Part shown: in pieces, positions 11,511 to 24,700 of the stretch
Numbering within the stretch: position 1 is the stretch's first letter
Layout of the letters: each line of letters begins with the position of its first letter
Source: Pyrenopolyporus hunteri
Lineage: Eukaryota; Ascomycota; Sordariomycetes; Xylariales; Hypoxylaceae
Direction: 5' to 3'
DNA length: 64,000 nt
Assembly (NCBI GenBank): GCA_902806595.1
Contig: CADCXC010000014.1
Location: forward strand, 682,001-746,000
The notes under the pieces: generated by a model
The model's database searches: none
Seen by the model: only the letters and a program-made list of their open reading frames with translations
Told to the model about the DNA's origin: nothing
Program-made: the position numbers and the translations under genes

Positions 11511-13415
11511 GCGTTCCACCTCATACCTCGTACTCAACGCTATCGAACAGTTTCTTCTCGCTCACCTTCGCACCGATTAAAGAGATTCCCTCAAAGCCAG
11601 GAGAGTCTCCGCCCCTCTGGATACATAGCCGGCCTGCTCTACTACAGCAAGACCCGCCTAAAGGACGACTGAGTTTCGGACCATTGGCAGAAGGAGGGGT
11701 GTTCCATCGACGTTTGCATTCTAGCTTGAAAGTTCCGCTGAGAGAAGGCGTTCCTCTCTCTCGCTCTCTCTGAAAAGGACAAAAAATGACACACCATTGC
11801 ATAGTGAGCACTAATGTTTCCTCCGGGAAAGTCAATGTTTTGCGAGCACAGCAATATGTATTTTTAGCTTAGACACAAGATCAATCGATTGTCACCAATC
11901 GCCGAATCGTATCTTCGAGTAGACTCTTCGTAGTGGTAGGGCTGACAGAGAGGGTATCCACAAGATATTATCCTCGACGTCGTAGTGGGGCGTCTCTGTC
12001 AGATGCCTATCACTTTCTCGTCTCCCTAACTAACACATATATGGTACCCAGTAAGATAAAATGGGCGTTACTTAAACTAGGATAGTTAATTACCTACCTA
12101 GTAAAGAAACCATGATTTTATTTCTTAGATTTAATCTTCTAAGGGCAAGTAATTTAGATGCGTCCGGCTTGAAGCCAGGGGAATTTCGCGGTACTCTTTG
12201 GATCTTCGAAATACGACTCGACGTTCACTGTAAATAATGAATATCTTGTATGCTAATGTACGTAGAGTATCCTAGTCTAACGTTCGGTTTTCATGTAATA
12301 TAGGTACTTTTAGATCGCCACTTCCCTCCGAAGCCTTTCGGCGCTTCTAGAGGTCGGTAGTGGTTAATTAGGGGCCACCGTTGTCCGCCTCCGTGGCTCC
12401 GTTCAAGGCATTCCCCTAGAAAGTAGGTCGTACCTGCCATAAATTAAATACGGGTCTCGAAGCACCGGATAATCGAATTGGTGGCTGCTAGTCATTAATA
12501 CATGAAGGTAAGGAACCTGTATGCTACTAATACCATATAGTAAGCGCAGTTCTTCTCTAGACACTGTAGGCACGTTCTAGCGTTTCTGCTGAACCACTAA
12601 TTTAGTTATGTAAATGTCACTAAAGACGCTGTAATTATAGTGAACTCTAGCGTACCTTTCACTAGATTTATAACGGTCCATGAGCGCTCTTACAGCGGTT
12701 GAGTTGACCAATTACGTCGCCGCATTCATTCGCCGTAATTATAAGGCGTACGGCGCTAAAGCCCGCTATAATTACAGCGACCAGCCCGATTACAAGACGC
12801 CTAGTCGGTCGGATCACGTAACCATCCGCCAATACCCCTAGGACTCGAAATTAATCCGCTCAGTTACAATAGGTAGCTCACTTCAGGTACCTGTGCGCGA
12901 GGGTTGGGCTAAATTATAATGGCTATTAGCGTTATAACCCCTATGGTTCCAGTGAACGAAGAGGTGGTATTGAGGTAGCAGGATTGGCCACTGTAAACAT
13001 AGGGAGATAAATGCTAAAACCCATTATAATTTACAGCGGTGGATTCCTTTTACGCCTTATACAATGTATCTTTAGACTCTAGAAGGTGGTTAACAGCCGT
13101 CTCAAGATCAACATTCGCACCGCAGGTTCCCTCGAATCGTATTATTGGTATAATACTATCCTACGTTTTCTGCCCCTGGGACCCTTCTTGCTAGGCTATC
13201 GGAGAACCCTCCCATGATAATTGCGTTGACATATGTAATCGCTCCCCACTCCACTAAAGAAACGCTTCAGATTGGGAGGCCCCCAAGAATAGGGACAGAG
13301 ACCGCCATCACTATTCATCATATACGTAAATCTGCGCCGACGCACATGCCCTAACTATGTAAATGACTACGCTTCTCCGTCGACCATCAGTCCGACCGCG
13401 CCGAAGAGCACCCCT
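11511..13415. other. Intergenic region with inverted repeats, no gene seen
   Basis: About 1.9 kb without a supportable gene. A CT microsatellite lies near 11,753-11,772 (C-T dinucleotides). From about 12.1 kb the sequence is rich in TAATTA-type motifs and short inverted repeats, listed separately. This suggests degraded transposon remnants, but no coding remnant was identified. Confidence 0.5.
12627..12779. repeat. Inverted repeat pair, candidate MITE
   Basis: CGCTGTAATTATAG at 12627-12640 is matched by its exact reverse complement at 12766-12779. A third related site (CGCCGTAATTATAAGGCG) lies between them at 12731-12748, and TTATAATTTACAGCGG near 13024-13039 resembles the right arm. The unit is about 153 bp, a plausible size for a non-autonomous element. 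No clear target duplication was found. Confidence 0.4.
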
Positions 13416-14125
13416 TTAATCCGTCGCGAGCCTCCACAGGCCGTCGCCCAGGTAATGCGCATCCTCGATGACAGGGCCCTTGCCCTTCTCCTTGACCTCC
13501 TTCGTGCCCATGACCAGGAAGCCCACGGCGCACGCCTCCGTCTTGCCCTCGGCCCGAACAACCACCGGCTCACCCTTCTCCAGCTCGCGGGTCCACCTAT
13601 CGTCCTCGTCGAGGCCCTCCTTGCCGTCCTCGGCGGCGCCCTCGCCGCTCGGCAGCCTGCCGCCGGGGCTCGTGAGGCCGGGGGCCATGAGGGTCGCGCC
13701 CGACAGCACGAAGCGGATGGCGCCGCGGTCTATGCGTATGCTGGGGAAGGCCCAGGGGAAGCGGTGGACGAGGCGCAGGTGCGGGAGGAGCGTGGAGGTG
13801 TCCTGCTGGAAGAACAGCGGCTGCGAGTCGAGCACGTACAGCGTGCAGCGGTCGGGGAGCTTCATCGCCTCGAGCGACCCTTTCTTCGGCAGGATCTCGT
13901 CGATGTAGGGGTTCAGGAGGGGGTAGGTCGTCAGGAGAGACTGGCGCAGCGAGCGCTGTACCGAAGACTTTAGCTTGGATTTGGGCGCGGTGGAGATCCT
14001 GTTTGATGAATGAGGGAGGAGACGGTTAGCCAGGCCGCGTCTAGATGCGAGGAAGGGGGTTTTGGGGATGGGAAGTTGGAGGGATAGGAATAGGGGACTC
14101 AGGATGCCTACTCTTTCTTGAACAT
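13416..14125 (-). CDS. TMA20: TMA20 / MCT-1 translation-associated protein with PUA domain
   Basis: Two exons on the minus strand: 14125-14112 (14 nt encoding MFKK and part of the next codon) and 13998-13416, total 198 residues (yeast Tma20 has 181). The first ATG, the MFKK start, and a 113-bp intron ending CAAACAG fit the conserved family N-terminus better than the longer open frame running upstream. The body shows the MCT-1 signature (KLKSSVQRSLRQSLL, PYIDEILPKK, LYVLDSQPLFFQ) and the PUA domain (GAIRFVLSGATLMAPGLTSPGG). The family binds the 40S ribosome with Tma22/DENR and promotes release of tRNA and 40S recycling after termination. An acidic insert (EGAAEDGKEGLDEDD) lies within the PUA region. 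A cytoplasmic housekeeping protein. Confidence 0.93.
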
Positions 14126-14697
14126 AATGTCGGATTTCTGCCCAATCGATCTCTATGTGTATCCCCTTATGTACGTAGTAATAATAATATCGACCAAGAG
14201 GTAAGCAATGGAAGCGGTGTTTTGAATGGAATGTTATTGAAGCTCGTGAAAGTTTGGAGGGGCAATTGATTGAAAATGCCCCGCAGTCGCTATCACAGTC
14301 CAAGGACAAGCGCGGGGCAGACTCAAGTACCTAGTAGCCCCGCTGAGTTCCCTGTCTAGCGGGGCGATTGCAGCTGGCTGGTACAAGTACGGGGGTACCT
14401 GGCATCAACAAACACCGGAAATTCATCTACAACTTCGCTGCATAATCTGCTGATCTTTAGCATATATTGCCCACCTAGGCATTATTAAAATCTGTTACTG
14501 AGGGCTGATCACTTTTGAGTAGCGATCAATCGTTTTAGGTTCAGCTCATATTTAGTATTAACGGAAGATGATGTTAGAAGCCTAATAACACCAAGCGATC
14601 CTTGCTAGGGCAAAGGCATCCCCCTAACGCTCTCAACATTACAACCCATCAGTTCCGTCCGTCTCGCGCTAAATCGCAAATTACGGCGGTTGGGGGT

Positions 14698-15036
14698 TTA
14701 GCCGTGCTGGACGTGGCTTACGGTGCCGTCGTCCTTGACATGGACATTCAGCCGCTCCGGGACGAAATCCTTTGTCACCATCATGCCTGGCTGGATGATT
14801 CGGCACTGTTGTGGGAGATCCTTCTTGCAGAAATTCTAGAGATTTATACACGTCAGTTGGTGACTTCATATTTCGAATTATACAGTAAAAAAACCGGCTC
14901 GTAGTGAGGTCGGAGAAGTCGGCCATACCGTCTCGCTGTGACCGTCGTCGCTTAATGTCTTGCCCACCAGCTTGGTAGACCACTCCGTGGTCTTGTCCTG
15001 GGAGTTGCTGTTGATACCTGGGACGACGAGAGGCAT
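14698..15036 (-). CDS. Small I78-family peptidase inhibitor
   Basis: Two exons on the minus strand, 15036-14929 and 14835-14698, encode 81 residues with a phase-0 intron of 93 bp (GTATGG...CTAG). The start (MPLVVPGINSN) and the segments EWSTKLVGKTLSDD, NFCKKDLPQQCRIIQPGMM, VTKDFVPERLNVHVKDDGTVSHVQHG match the fungal I78 inhibitor family, which blocks serine proteases (subtilisin-like) through an exposed loop. No signal peptide is present, so it may act inside the cell, perhaps on vacuolar proteases, like other fungal I78 members (inference). The exon phase, length and continuous family match make this call firm although no single open frame covers it. Confidence 0.88.
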
Positions 15037-16028
15037 ATTGAGATTACTGAGCGGAATATACTGGCGAATAGGGTATTTAAGTAGTTTATGTGAGCTCTTG
15101 TAAGACGTGTATTTTCCTTGGGTATTAGAGGATTGTAGGTTGGGATCGAATCGAAGAGACGTGGTAGACAGGTACGAATCGTTTCGCAGCCGCCTCGCAG
15201 ACGATGACGTACACTTCATTCCAAACAGGGCAGCCAGCGCCACTGAGGAATCACGTGGCGATGCGTATATCTGCTTATGTAATCTGTATAACATCACCTC
15301 CAAATCTCGAATTCGACATGCGCTTGGAAAGACACTTCTACCATAACTATTTTTTTTTAAAAATATCAGCCTCTCCCTATCTTAGGGTGTTGGTTTAGGG
15401 CACCTTAGAAAGACGTTGCTACGATACGAGGCATCCGAGTCGCGGTCCCGCCAACTCGTAGGTTAATATTTTTATCCTTCAGAAAATTAAGACACAGAAG
15501 TAAAACCTCAGTTAGATTGGCAAACAAAAAAAAAACGCCCCCCCTGGATCATTACGGGAAAAATGTGAGACGTTCAAACAGGCCAAGCCGATACGTACGG
15601 TAAGTTGCATCGTAAACGCGCCACGACCCATTATATGTACTGGCCCGTTCGCCAGGTCGCCGGAATTACACGGCATATATGTGGAAAGCTTGGTCCCCCG
15701 TCCTCACCGTTTGTTCCCGTCGCGGGAGGGCATGTCTCAAACCAGACACGGCTCAGCGCTCACGCTAGTCAGATAGGTACACTACTTCGAGCAAAGCAGG
15801 AGACTGTACAGGCCTATATCCCTTCTGCCGTTTGCTCCTCGCACATAAAAGTTAACTTTTTCTTAATTGTTTACATCTCGAACGTTTCATGAATCTCTTC
15901 CGCTCCGCAAATTGCGCCGTAGTTATTTCCCCCCTTTGTTCTCCCTCTTTTATTCCACTAGCCTTCCCCTTACCAAAAACTATCTTCAGCTATACAGAAG
16001 AGATTATAATTCAAAGTCGCTTGCTAAG
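15037..16028. other. Intergenic / promoter of the 2OG oxygenase, no other gene seen
   Basis: About 990 bp between the divergent I78 inhibitor and the 2OG oxygenase. It holds poly-T and poly-A runs (near 15,351 and 15,527) and a C/T-rich leader just before 16029. An open frame continues upstream of 16029 from 15867, but it starts in this C/T-rich leader and adds no family sequence. Confidence 0.5.
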
Positions 16029-19000
16029 ATGTGGAGTGACATGGGAGAGAGTCCGAGCGAAGAAGAACGGAGCCCGAGCGAATATGAGGTGGACGAGTTC
16101 CGAGAAAATCTTCTCAAGTGTATCAACGGAACCGAAGCGACGGGCTCTTTTGCAACCGGTGGTGTTATTGATATCACACCGATCCCCGGTATCTGCGTGG
16201 ATGGTGAGCCCATCACCGTACCATTATCGAAAGAAGCGGCTCGAAACCTCGCGAGCCGAAGTGACAAGGCACCCTTCGGCGAGAACGGAGGAACGGTAGC
16301 GGGTGAGACGGTGAGAAAGACACCAGAGATCAGTGCGAAGAGAATCAGTTTCCGAAATCCAGCATGGCAAAATTTCGTCAACGACCTTGTCAAGCGTGTT
16401 TCTCATGAGCTTGGAGTACCACCCGAGTATTATGTTCGTGCCGAGCTGTACAAGAACCTTCTCTACGAACCGGGAGCCATGTTCAAGGCTCACAAAGAGT
16501 AGGTCAAGGCAGATCTCAGCGCACAGTACTGCAATGGATGGCTGACGGTCTAGGATAGTACTGAGAAGGTTCCAGGTATGTTTGGGACCCTAGTTATCTG
16601 CCTTCCTTCGGAGCATACTGGCGGTACCGTATGCTTGAGGCATGGGGGAAATTCGTTAGAACTGTCCACCGCTGAGTCGTCGGCGTTTGAGTCCTTCTAT
16701 CTTGCTTGGTACGCAGACGTTACCCACGAGGTAAGTTACCCATTGGCTATAAGGCGACTGAGGTACTCATTGGCACGAAGGTCAAGTCAATCCAAACAGG
16801 ATACCGATGGGTCCTCACGTATAACCTCATCAATGATTTCAGGGGCACATTACTATCGGCCGAGGTACTGAATTCTCAGATTGAACTTCTGGTAAACACC
16901 CTATCCTCGTGGCAAAATCTACAATCTGCGCCGGATTTTCTTGTATATCGTTTCCATCATCAATATGCACCGAGAGACCTGCGTCTGTCCGGCTTGAAAG
17001 GCAACGATTACCAACACGCTCGCTACCTTGCTGACAGCTGTGCCCGGCACGGCAAATTCTACCTATTTCTCGCCCACCTCGAAATGCGTGAGAGCTGGCC
17101 ATATGGCGAGAGCTTAATAGGTGAGGATCAACCCACTCGTGAATGGTATCTGAACCGCATCCATAACCTCGAGGGTTTCGAACTATCTCCAACGGAGGCC
17201 AAGATAGAAGAGGAATCGATTCTAGAACCCATTAGCTATCATGAAAGGGACTCAGACTCTTGCGAGGGTGGAGAGTATCTGGGGGACAAGATGGCAGATT
17301 TGGAGCGAATCTCCTTGAATTCAGTAAGCATACCAAAATCGAAGCAACATCGCATTATAAATATGAGGGTACTAAATGGCTATTTAATGGTAGGTGGCGC
17401 TTATTATCCCGGAAAACTCCCTACACGTCCCTCTCGTCGGCACGATACGATATTTTGAAAAGATGGAAGCTATTATGAACTGTCTACGGACGGGTATTAG
17501 CGATGACGCCGACACGTCGCTACAAAAGATCCTTGTTCGTCTTTGCCGCATAATCTTAGATGGAGGGTTTGCCGCCGAAGAGGAGAACGATATGTACCTC
17601 GGCTGTGTCGCAGTCACAGCTGCGTTTCTCAGGGACAGGTCGCTTTTCCAAGAAGCTCAGAAGGAAACTTGCGCAGCTTGGCATGACGATTCTTGGTATT
17701 CACTTGGTGGGCTTATCGATCTCCAAGTTCCCTCGGTTGACGAGGACGAGTGAGACTTGCCCCAACACCACTGGTCTGCTTTGCCGGATAGTACCGCTAA
17801 CATGCGCGCCCTCCATAGCATCATCGCAGCCTTACTGAAGTATCGCACGTTTCGCGGTGCCTACCGAGGTCTAGATCGTTTCTATGCTGGGTTTCGTAGC
17901 AAAAACGCTGGTCAAGACCAAGCTAAGGCGGAGCGCTGGAAGCAGTGGTACAACGACCGACTGGTTGAACTGCTCGGTCATTATACCCACGACATGGGAC
18001 GAAGCGAAGCTAATATAATTATGGGAATTGCTTCGCATAATACATTCCAATCTACACCAGAACAGCGGTAAGAATTTTCGAGCTTGTATATTTGTGCTCT
18101 AGGGTCCTTTTCCGACAAAAACATTCGAATTCCCGGTCACTAATCCAATTGCCATCTATAACTAACATCTACTTTAGAGAAAAGGTAGACGAAGCTCTCG
18201 CGAACTTTGTTGACAGGTTCAAGGAGGAAGAGCAGTTCGTGAATAGACTGACTTTCGAGCTCCTTCTCGAACTGTCACGTGCGGATGATGCCCGGCTGAT
18301 ATTTCTTCGCCGTCTTTTTAGCATCATTCTAGAAGTCGCCATCTCGACGTTCAACCTTGAGCCCTGTTTTTTATACTACACTACAAGGAGGAGTGGTGAA
18401 TACTGCTGCAGCATTGCCAAACTGGTGCGAGAGTTCTACAATCGCGCACTGGAGCATAGCGAGGACATAGCTTCCCGTCTATTACGGGAGCTTTCAAAGC
18501 AAGCACCCAAAATCAAGGCTGGTATAGCGCAAATTTCACTATTGCCCCTGATGGAAGAATTGCTTCCAGTGGTAAATACAGATTCTCCAGAAGCGCAGAA
18601 TTACTTCCAATCGCTCACGAAAGCCTACATTATCGGGAACACGGCCGAACCGCCGAAGCCAGCGAACTGGGCTCGCCCAGCAGAAGTGCACACGTGCGAG
18701 TACAGGTGTAACAAGTGTTCGATGCTGACACCATTCCTGAGGAATCCTGAAGCCGAGAAAATAACGATAACATTAAGCATTGAGGACGAAGACCATCTCA
18801 AACAGAACTTCAGTTTTCTCACGATTAGGAGAATAAACCCCAAAAGTAGACGAGTCCGCTTTACAAAAACTTTGGAAGGGTGGAGAGAGCTCCGCCGTGA
18901 CTGGAAGCTGGAGGTCGAAAAGGCGAAACGGAACCTCCGGGACCTGCTAAAGGACGACCTGAAACGAGCACTCGGCGACCAGTACGACGCGCTCACGGCG

Positions 19001-19168
19001 CCCGACCCGGCCTGGGCCAACAGGGGTGCTGACGAGCAAGGCGGGGTCGACCGGGCCCCTGACGGAGCTGGGTCGCCTACGAGAACAAAACGCTCGCAGG
19101 GCGAGGATCTGGACGACGCGGGACGTGAGACGGCCCCGAAGCGCACGTTACGGCAGAGGGGGGATTGA
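16029..19168 (+). CDS. Large 2-oxoglutarate/Fe(II) oxygenase, prolyl-4-hydroxylase-like
   Basis: Six exons (16029-16498, 16559-16730, 16781-17323, 17394-17749, 17819-18067, 18178-19168) encode 926 residues. All junctions keep phase, and several introns carry CTAAC branch sites. The N-terminus is acidic (SPSEEE). The oxygenase domain is about 80-240. Splicing of exons 1-2 creates His155-x-Asp157 (HKD), followed by PGMFGTLVICLPSEHTGG. His213 (THE) is the likely distal iron ligand and Arg223 (GYR) the 2OG-binding arginine, so the active site is complete. The rest is a long helical region with a CEYRCNKC cysteine cluster near the C-terminal third and a basic, disordered tail. Similar large proteins are widespread in Pezizomycotina. 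The substrate is unknown. Its stop lies only 182 bp before the copia LTR. Confidence 0.85.
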
Positions 19169-19350
19169 AAGCTGAGAGGTGGAAGGAAGACGGAGAGAAC
19201 GGCGGCCGACGGAGAGTACACATGGGACATAGGTATTAACTTGCGGAGTGGAATTTCACTGCGGATTTCATCTTTGATTTCTTTTCTTTTAAAGGGGGAA
19301 GACTTAAGTACCTCCCTACTATATAAATAAGTAACCGATTCGGCGGTTAT

Positions 19351-19507
19351 TATTGAAAATAAACGCAGGTTATAAGTATATATATCGTTATTATTAAATA
19401 ATAATAACCAATTAAAAGTTAAATAAAATATAAATATTATATATATATCATAAATATAAGGCGTAATTACCTAACTACCTTATATTTTAATATTTTATAT
19501 TTTAATA
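19351..19507 (-). repeat. Left LTR (3' LTR in element orientation)
   Basis: 157 bp, TATTGAAAATAAACG at the outer edge and TTTAATA at the inner edge. It aligns without gaps to 26288-26444. By hand it differs at 23 positions, all transitions. Confidence 0.9.
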
Positions 19508-21760
19508 TTTTTATTCGAATTATATTTATAATTATTTTTAATATTTTATAATATTTTCTTATAATAATTTTTAATTTTTTTAATTTTTTTTAAATAATTT
19601 TATATTTTTAAAGTTTTAATTTAATATAATTTTAAAATCGTAAATCGTTTACGTTTTAATATTTTATATTTTTTAACGTAATTTATTTTTAAACTTTTCG
19701 TAAAAATAACATTAAATATTAATTTTACCCGTTATAAAAATCGTTTGTATTATATTAAATTTCGACGTTTTTTATATATCGTTTAATATATAAATATTTT
19801 ATAAAAATATATTATTTATTTTATAAAATTTCTTTTTATTTTTTCTTATTAAAAACATTTTTTATAAAGTCGTAATTTTAAATTAATATTTGTTTTCTTC
19901 GTTTTTTAAAATTTATATCTTAAATAATAATAATTATAAAAATATATCATTTTTTATTTTTTTATTCGTCCCTTATTAATCGTTTATTTAACGTATTAAA
20001 TAATTCGATTAATATATTTTTTTAATATTTCGAATTTAAATTATTAAAATTATTAAATAAATTTTTTATTAAAAAATTTAATATATATTCGATTTAATTA
20101 ATTCGATTTTAATTGTTATAAAAAGATATAATTTATAAGTATACGTAAAAATTATTATTAATAACTATAAATTTTTAAAATTATATTAAAAAAATTATTA
20201 TTTCGATTTTTTAAATTTTAAAGTTAAATAATAATTCGTAAAATAAAATAAATAATATAAGTAATTATATTTTTAATAATTAAATAATTAAAAATAAAAA
20301 AATTTTTTTAATCGATAATTAAATTAAAATTTTAAAAAGTTAAAAAATCTTTTATTATAATATTCGAATTAACTTTATAATTAATTATTTTTTTATAAAA
20401 GGTATTTATTATATATATTTCGTTATAAAACGTTTAATATATATTTTATAATAATTAAATAAAGGTAATAATTAAAAATTTCGAAAATAATATATTTTTA
20501 TAATTTAAAATTTAAGGAATTTTAATATATTAATTATAAAAATAACTTAATAAATATTAAGTTATAATTAATAAATAATAATTTATAAAAATTTTATTAA
20601 TAATATAATAAATAAATATATAAATCGTTTAATATTTTAAACTATTTATATTAATAAAAAATATTTAAATATTTTATAAATAATTTATAAATTTTATAAA
20701 TATTTTATAAATATTTTATAAATATTTTATAAATATTTTATAATTATTTTATAAGTATTTTATAAGTGTTTTATAAATATTTTTTCGATTATAAAAACGA
20801 TTTTTTTTATAGTTTTTTTTATTCGTTTTATAAGTAAAAATTTAAAATTATTTTAAAATAAATAAACGTATTTTTAAAAAATAATTTAATAAATTTATTA
20901 ATTATTTATTTTTCGATAAAAATATATTTAAATTTAATATTTTCGTTAACTTATTTTTTACGAATAAAAAAAACGTCGATTTCGATATATTTTATTCGGA
21001 TATAAAATTATAAATTTTTCGTTAATATTAATATCTTTTAATTATTATTTTATATTATAATAATAATTAAAAACTTTTTCGAAGTATTTAATTTTTTTAA
21101 TAATTTTCGTAATTAAACGATTTTTTTTATAATATTAATTATATTTTTAAATTCGAATTTATATATTAACGTAGATATTATAAATTATCGTTTTAAAAAT
21201 TAATTTATAATATTGTTTTCGATATTAAAAATATATTTTAAAATTAACCTTCGAATTTATATATATTCGACGTAATCGATATCGATTTACTTTATAAAAT
21301 TTTTAAATTTATTTTTGTAAGTAAGTTTATAATTTAAAGTTTTTTTTAAATATTTTAACATTTGTTTAATAACTTTTATATATATTAAGGTAAAATTTTT
21401 TATATATCGATTTAAATATAATATAACATATATAATATTCGGTTTAATATTTATTATAACGTATATTAAATAATTAATTATTTTAATATATTATTTAATA
21501 TTTTATATTAATGTTTCGAAATTATCGAATAATTTAACGATTTTTATAACGTTTATAAGTATATTATTAAAATTCGATTTTTATTATCTTAGATTTTTAA
21601 TAATTTTTTTTAGGTAAATTTTTTAGTTTAAGGTAATTTTTTTATTAGTTTTATTTCGTTTAATAAATATTTTTAGGTAATATAAATAAAGTTTTAAATC
21701 GATTATTTTAAACTTTTCGATAAATTTAGTTTTAATTTCGATTATTTTTTTTTTTAAAAA

Positions 21761-21787
21761 GTCGGTTATTAATAAATTATTAATGTA
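21761..21787 (-). pseudogene. Reverse transcriptase catalytic motif remnant (YINNLLITD)
   Basis: Minus-strand reading of the YVDD box of a copia reverse transcriptase with V-to-I and D-to-N replacements, each explained by a G-to-A change. The frame stays open a little further on both sides (RYIYKKLYIYIVI before, FLKK after). It is too damaged to encode an enzyme. Confidence 0.7.
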
Positions 21788-24700
21788 AATAACGATATAT
21801 ATATAACTTTTTATAAATATATCGATATTTAAATCGAATATTATAAATTTTAAAGTATTTAAATATATAACGAGCGTTTAATATTATATTCGAAAGGTTT
21901 ATTTTAAATTATATAATGTTTTATTAAATTTATAATATTTATTTATGTTATTTTCGAATCCGAAAAATTATTCGACGTAAATATTTTTATTTATATTTTT
22001 ATATAAAAAAGTTATAATAATGTTTATTTATTTTATTTTAAAATTTAAAACGATTATTATAGTAAATATAATTTTATAATTTATAAATTTAATTATTAAA
22101 ATAAACGTATCGATATAATTTAATTTTTCGATTTATTTAAAATTACGGATTATTTATTTTATTTTATAACGAGTAATTTTATTATTAAATTTTTTTTTAA
22201 TTTTATAAATTTATTTTTCGAAAAGTAATTTTCGTTTTATAAATAAATTATATATAATTTATATTTAATTATTTATTAAAAATTTATATTTAATATTTAT
22301 AATTAATAATTATTATTTCGATTTAATATTTTATATAATTTAACGATATATTTTAAATTTTTATATTTTAAATGTTAATAGAAATATATTTAAAGTTACG
22401 ATAATAAAATTAAAAGTTGAGGAAATTATTAATTAATATTTTTAAAGTTATATTAATTTAATATAAAGTTTAAAATTATAATAATTTATTAATAATAAAT
22501 ATGAGGGGTTTTTTTAATATATTAAAGGATTAAATTATAATATATTTAATTTTATTTATAATTTTCGATTAAGGGTTAAAAAATACGTGTCGAATAGGTA
22601 GATGTTATTTTTTATCGTAAATTTAATAAGTTTTAATTCGAAATTTAATCGACGCAAAATATCTCGTAAAATATTTCCCATTAATAATATATAAAATAAT
22701 TTTTAAGTGGTTTTTATTGTTTTTTACTTTATAGGTATCGATTATAATAAAAATAATTTAAATTTTTACCGTTTTTTTCTTTTTTTTAAATTTATAATAA
22801 AAATATATAAGTAATTTTTTTTAAATATTACGTTATTAACGTTAATAACGGTATTTTTTTTTAAATGTAACATTTTATAATTATATATATTATTTCTTTT
22901 ATAACTAAATATTTTATAATTAACGATTCGTTTTTTAAATATATTAATTTTAAAATTTTTTAAATAATAATTATCGATTTTTATTATTATTAAATAAGTT
23001 AAATTAAATAATTTATTATATTATATTTTATAAAGTATTTTATTTATTTTACGATTAAAGGATTTATTTATAATATAAATTATTATTTATATTATAATAA
23101 ATTAATATTTTATTAATATATCGTTTTTTTAAGTTTAAATAATTATTATTTAAATTTTATTTTTTAATTTATCGATAATATTTTTAACGAAGTTTTTTTA
23201 TTAATATTATTTTATAATAATATAATAAATAACGATTTTTTTTTATCGATAAAATTATTAAAATTTAAAACTTATATAAAAATCGAATTTATTAAACGTA
23301 ATTATATAATATTTTTTTTTAAATTTTTTTTATTAATATAAAAATTTTTTAAAAGTCGTAAATTAATTATTAAATCGTTTTATAAATAATGTTTAAATTA
23401 TATATAAATAATTATAAATAATAATTAATTAATTTTTATATTTTTCGTAATTTTCGATTTTTAAAAATATATCGATTTTATTTAAATATAATAATTTTAA
23501 TTAATAAATATTACGATATATAATATTTTTATAAAGTTTTTCGCGTATTTTATTTTATATATAAATTTTATAAAAATAATGTTTTTTTTATAAAATAATG
23601 TCGGTAAATATTTTTATTAAATTTTTTAAATTTTAATTATTTAAGTAACTTATTTTTTCGTATTATATTTTTAATAATAAATTAAATATAAAATAAAAAT
23701 AAAATATTATATTAAAATTTATTATATTAAAAATATTATTTTATTAATTTATTATATATAATTTATTTTATTCGATTATAATTAAAAAAATTTTATTTTT
23801 TTTTATTTTAAATATTATTTTTTATTTAAATAAAAATTTAATTTTTTTTTTAATAAATTATAATATTAATATAAAGTTATAAATTAACGTAAAGTAATAA
23901 ATAACGTTAATAATTTTAATTTTTTTAAATTATTTATTAATAATAATTCGAAAAATAATAATATTTTATAATTCGATTAATATAATTTTTTCTTCGATAT
24001 CGTAAATTAATAACTTATTATAAAAACGTAAATTTATAAATAAAGTTTTATTATAATAAATAATTTAATTATAATTATTATTTAATATTATTATTTTTTT
24101 TTAATTTAAACGTTAATTTTTTAGTTTTAATTTTTAAAAATATTATAAAATTTAAAACTATTAATATATAAATTATTAATAAATATTATAATATATTATT
24201 AAATGTAGGGTATATAATTAAAGTAGTAAGTTTTAAAATTAATTTATTAATAATATTACCTTATATTAATAAATTTAAAGTATTTTTATTAAGTAATTTT
24301 TTATAAAAAATTTAAAATAATATATTTAATTTTATCGAAATATACGATTAATTTATTATATTAATTTTAAAAATTATAAAAATAATAGTATAAATAAATG
24401 ATTTTAAGTTATTTTATTAATTAGTTATAAAATTTATAGTAATTTTTTTTTCGATTTTTTATTTTTTAAAGTAATTAAAATTTTTTATCGTTTCGCGTTA
24501 ATTTTTAAAACGTTTTTTAAAATATTTTTAAAAATATTTTAAAAATTTATAAATAATTATTTTATAATTCGTTACGATATAATATATATACCTTAAAATT
24601 GTTTTTTATTTATTATTATTAATATTTTAAATATTTATATATAAAATATATTTTTTTTTTCGATTTCGAAATTTTTAATTTTATTTTTTTTATTATATTA

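Noticed and set aside
14126..14309. Open frame extending TMA20 upstream (start at 14309)
   Set aside because: The extension is not family-like. The MFKK exon at 14125-14112 plus the 113-bp intron fits the conserved N-terminus.
17750..17818. In-frame TGA inside the 2OG oxygenase, at first taken as a premature stop
   Set aside because: It lies in a good 69-bp intron (GTGAGA donor, CTAAC branch, TAG acceptor) that keeps the frame, so the gene is not broken.
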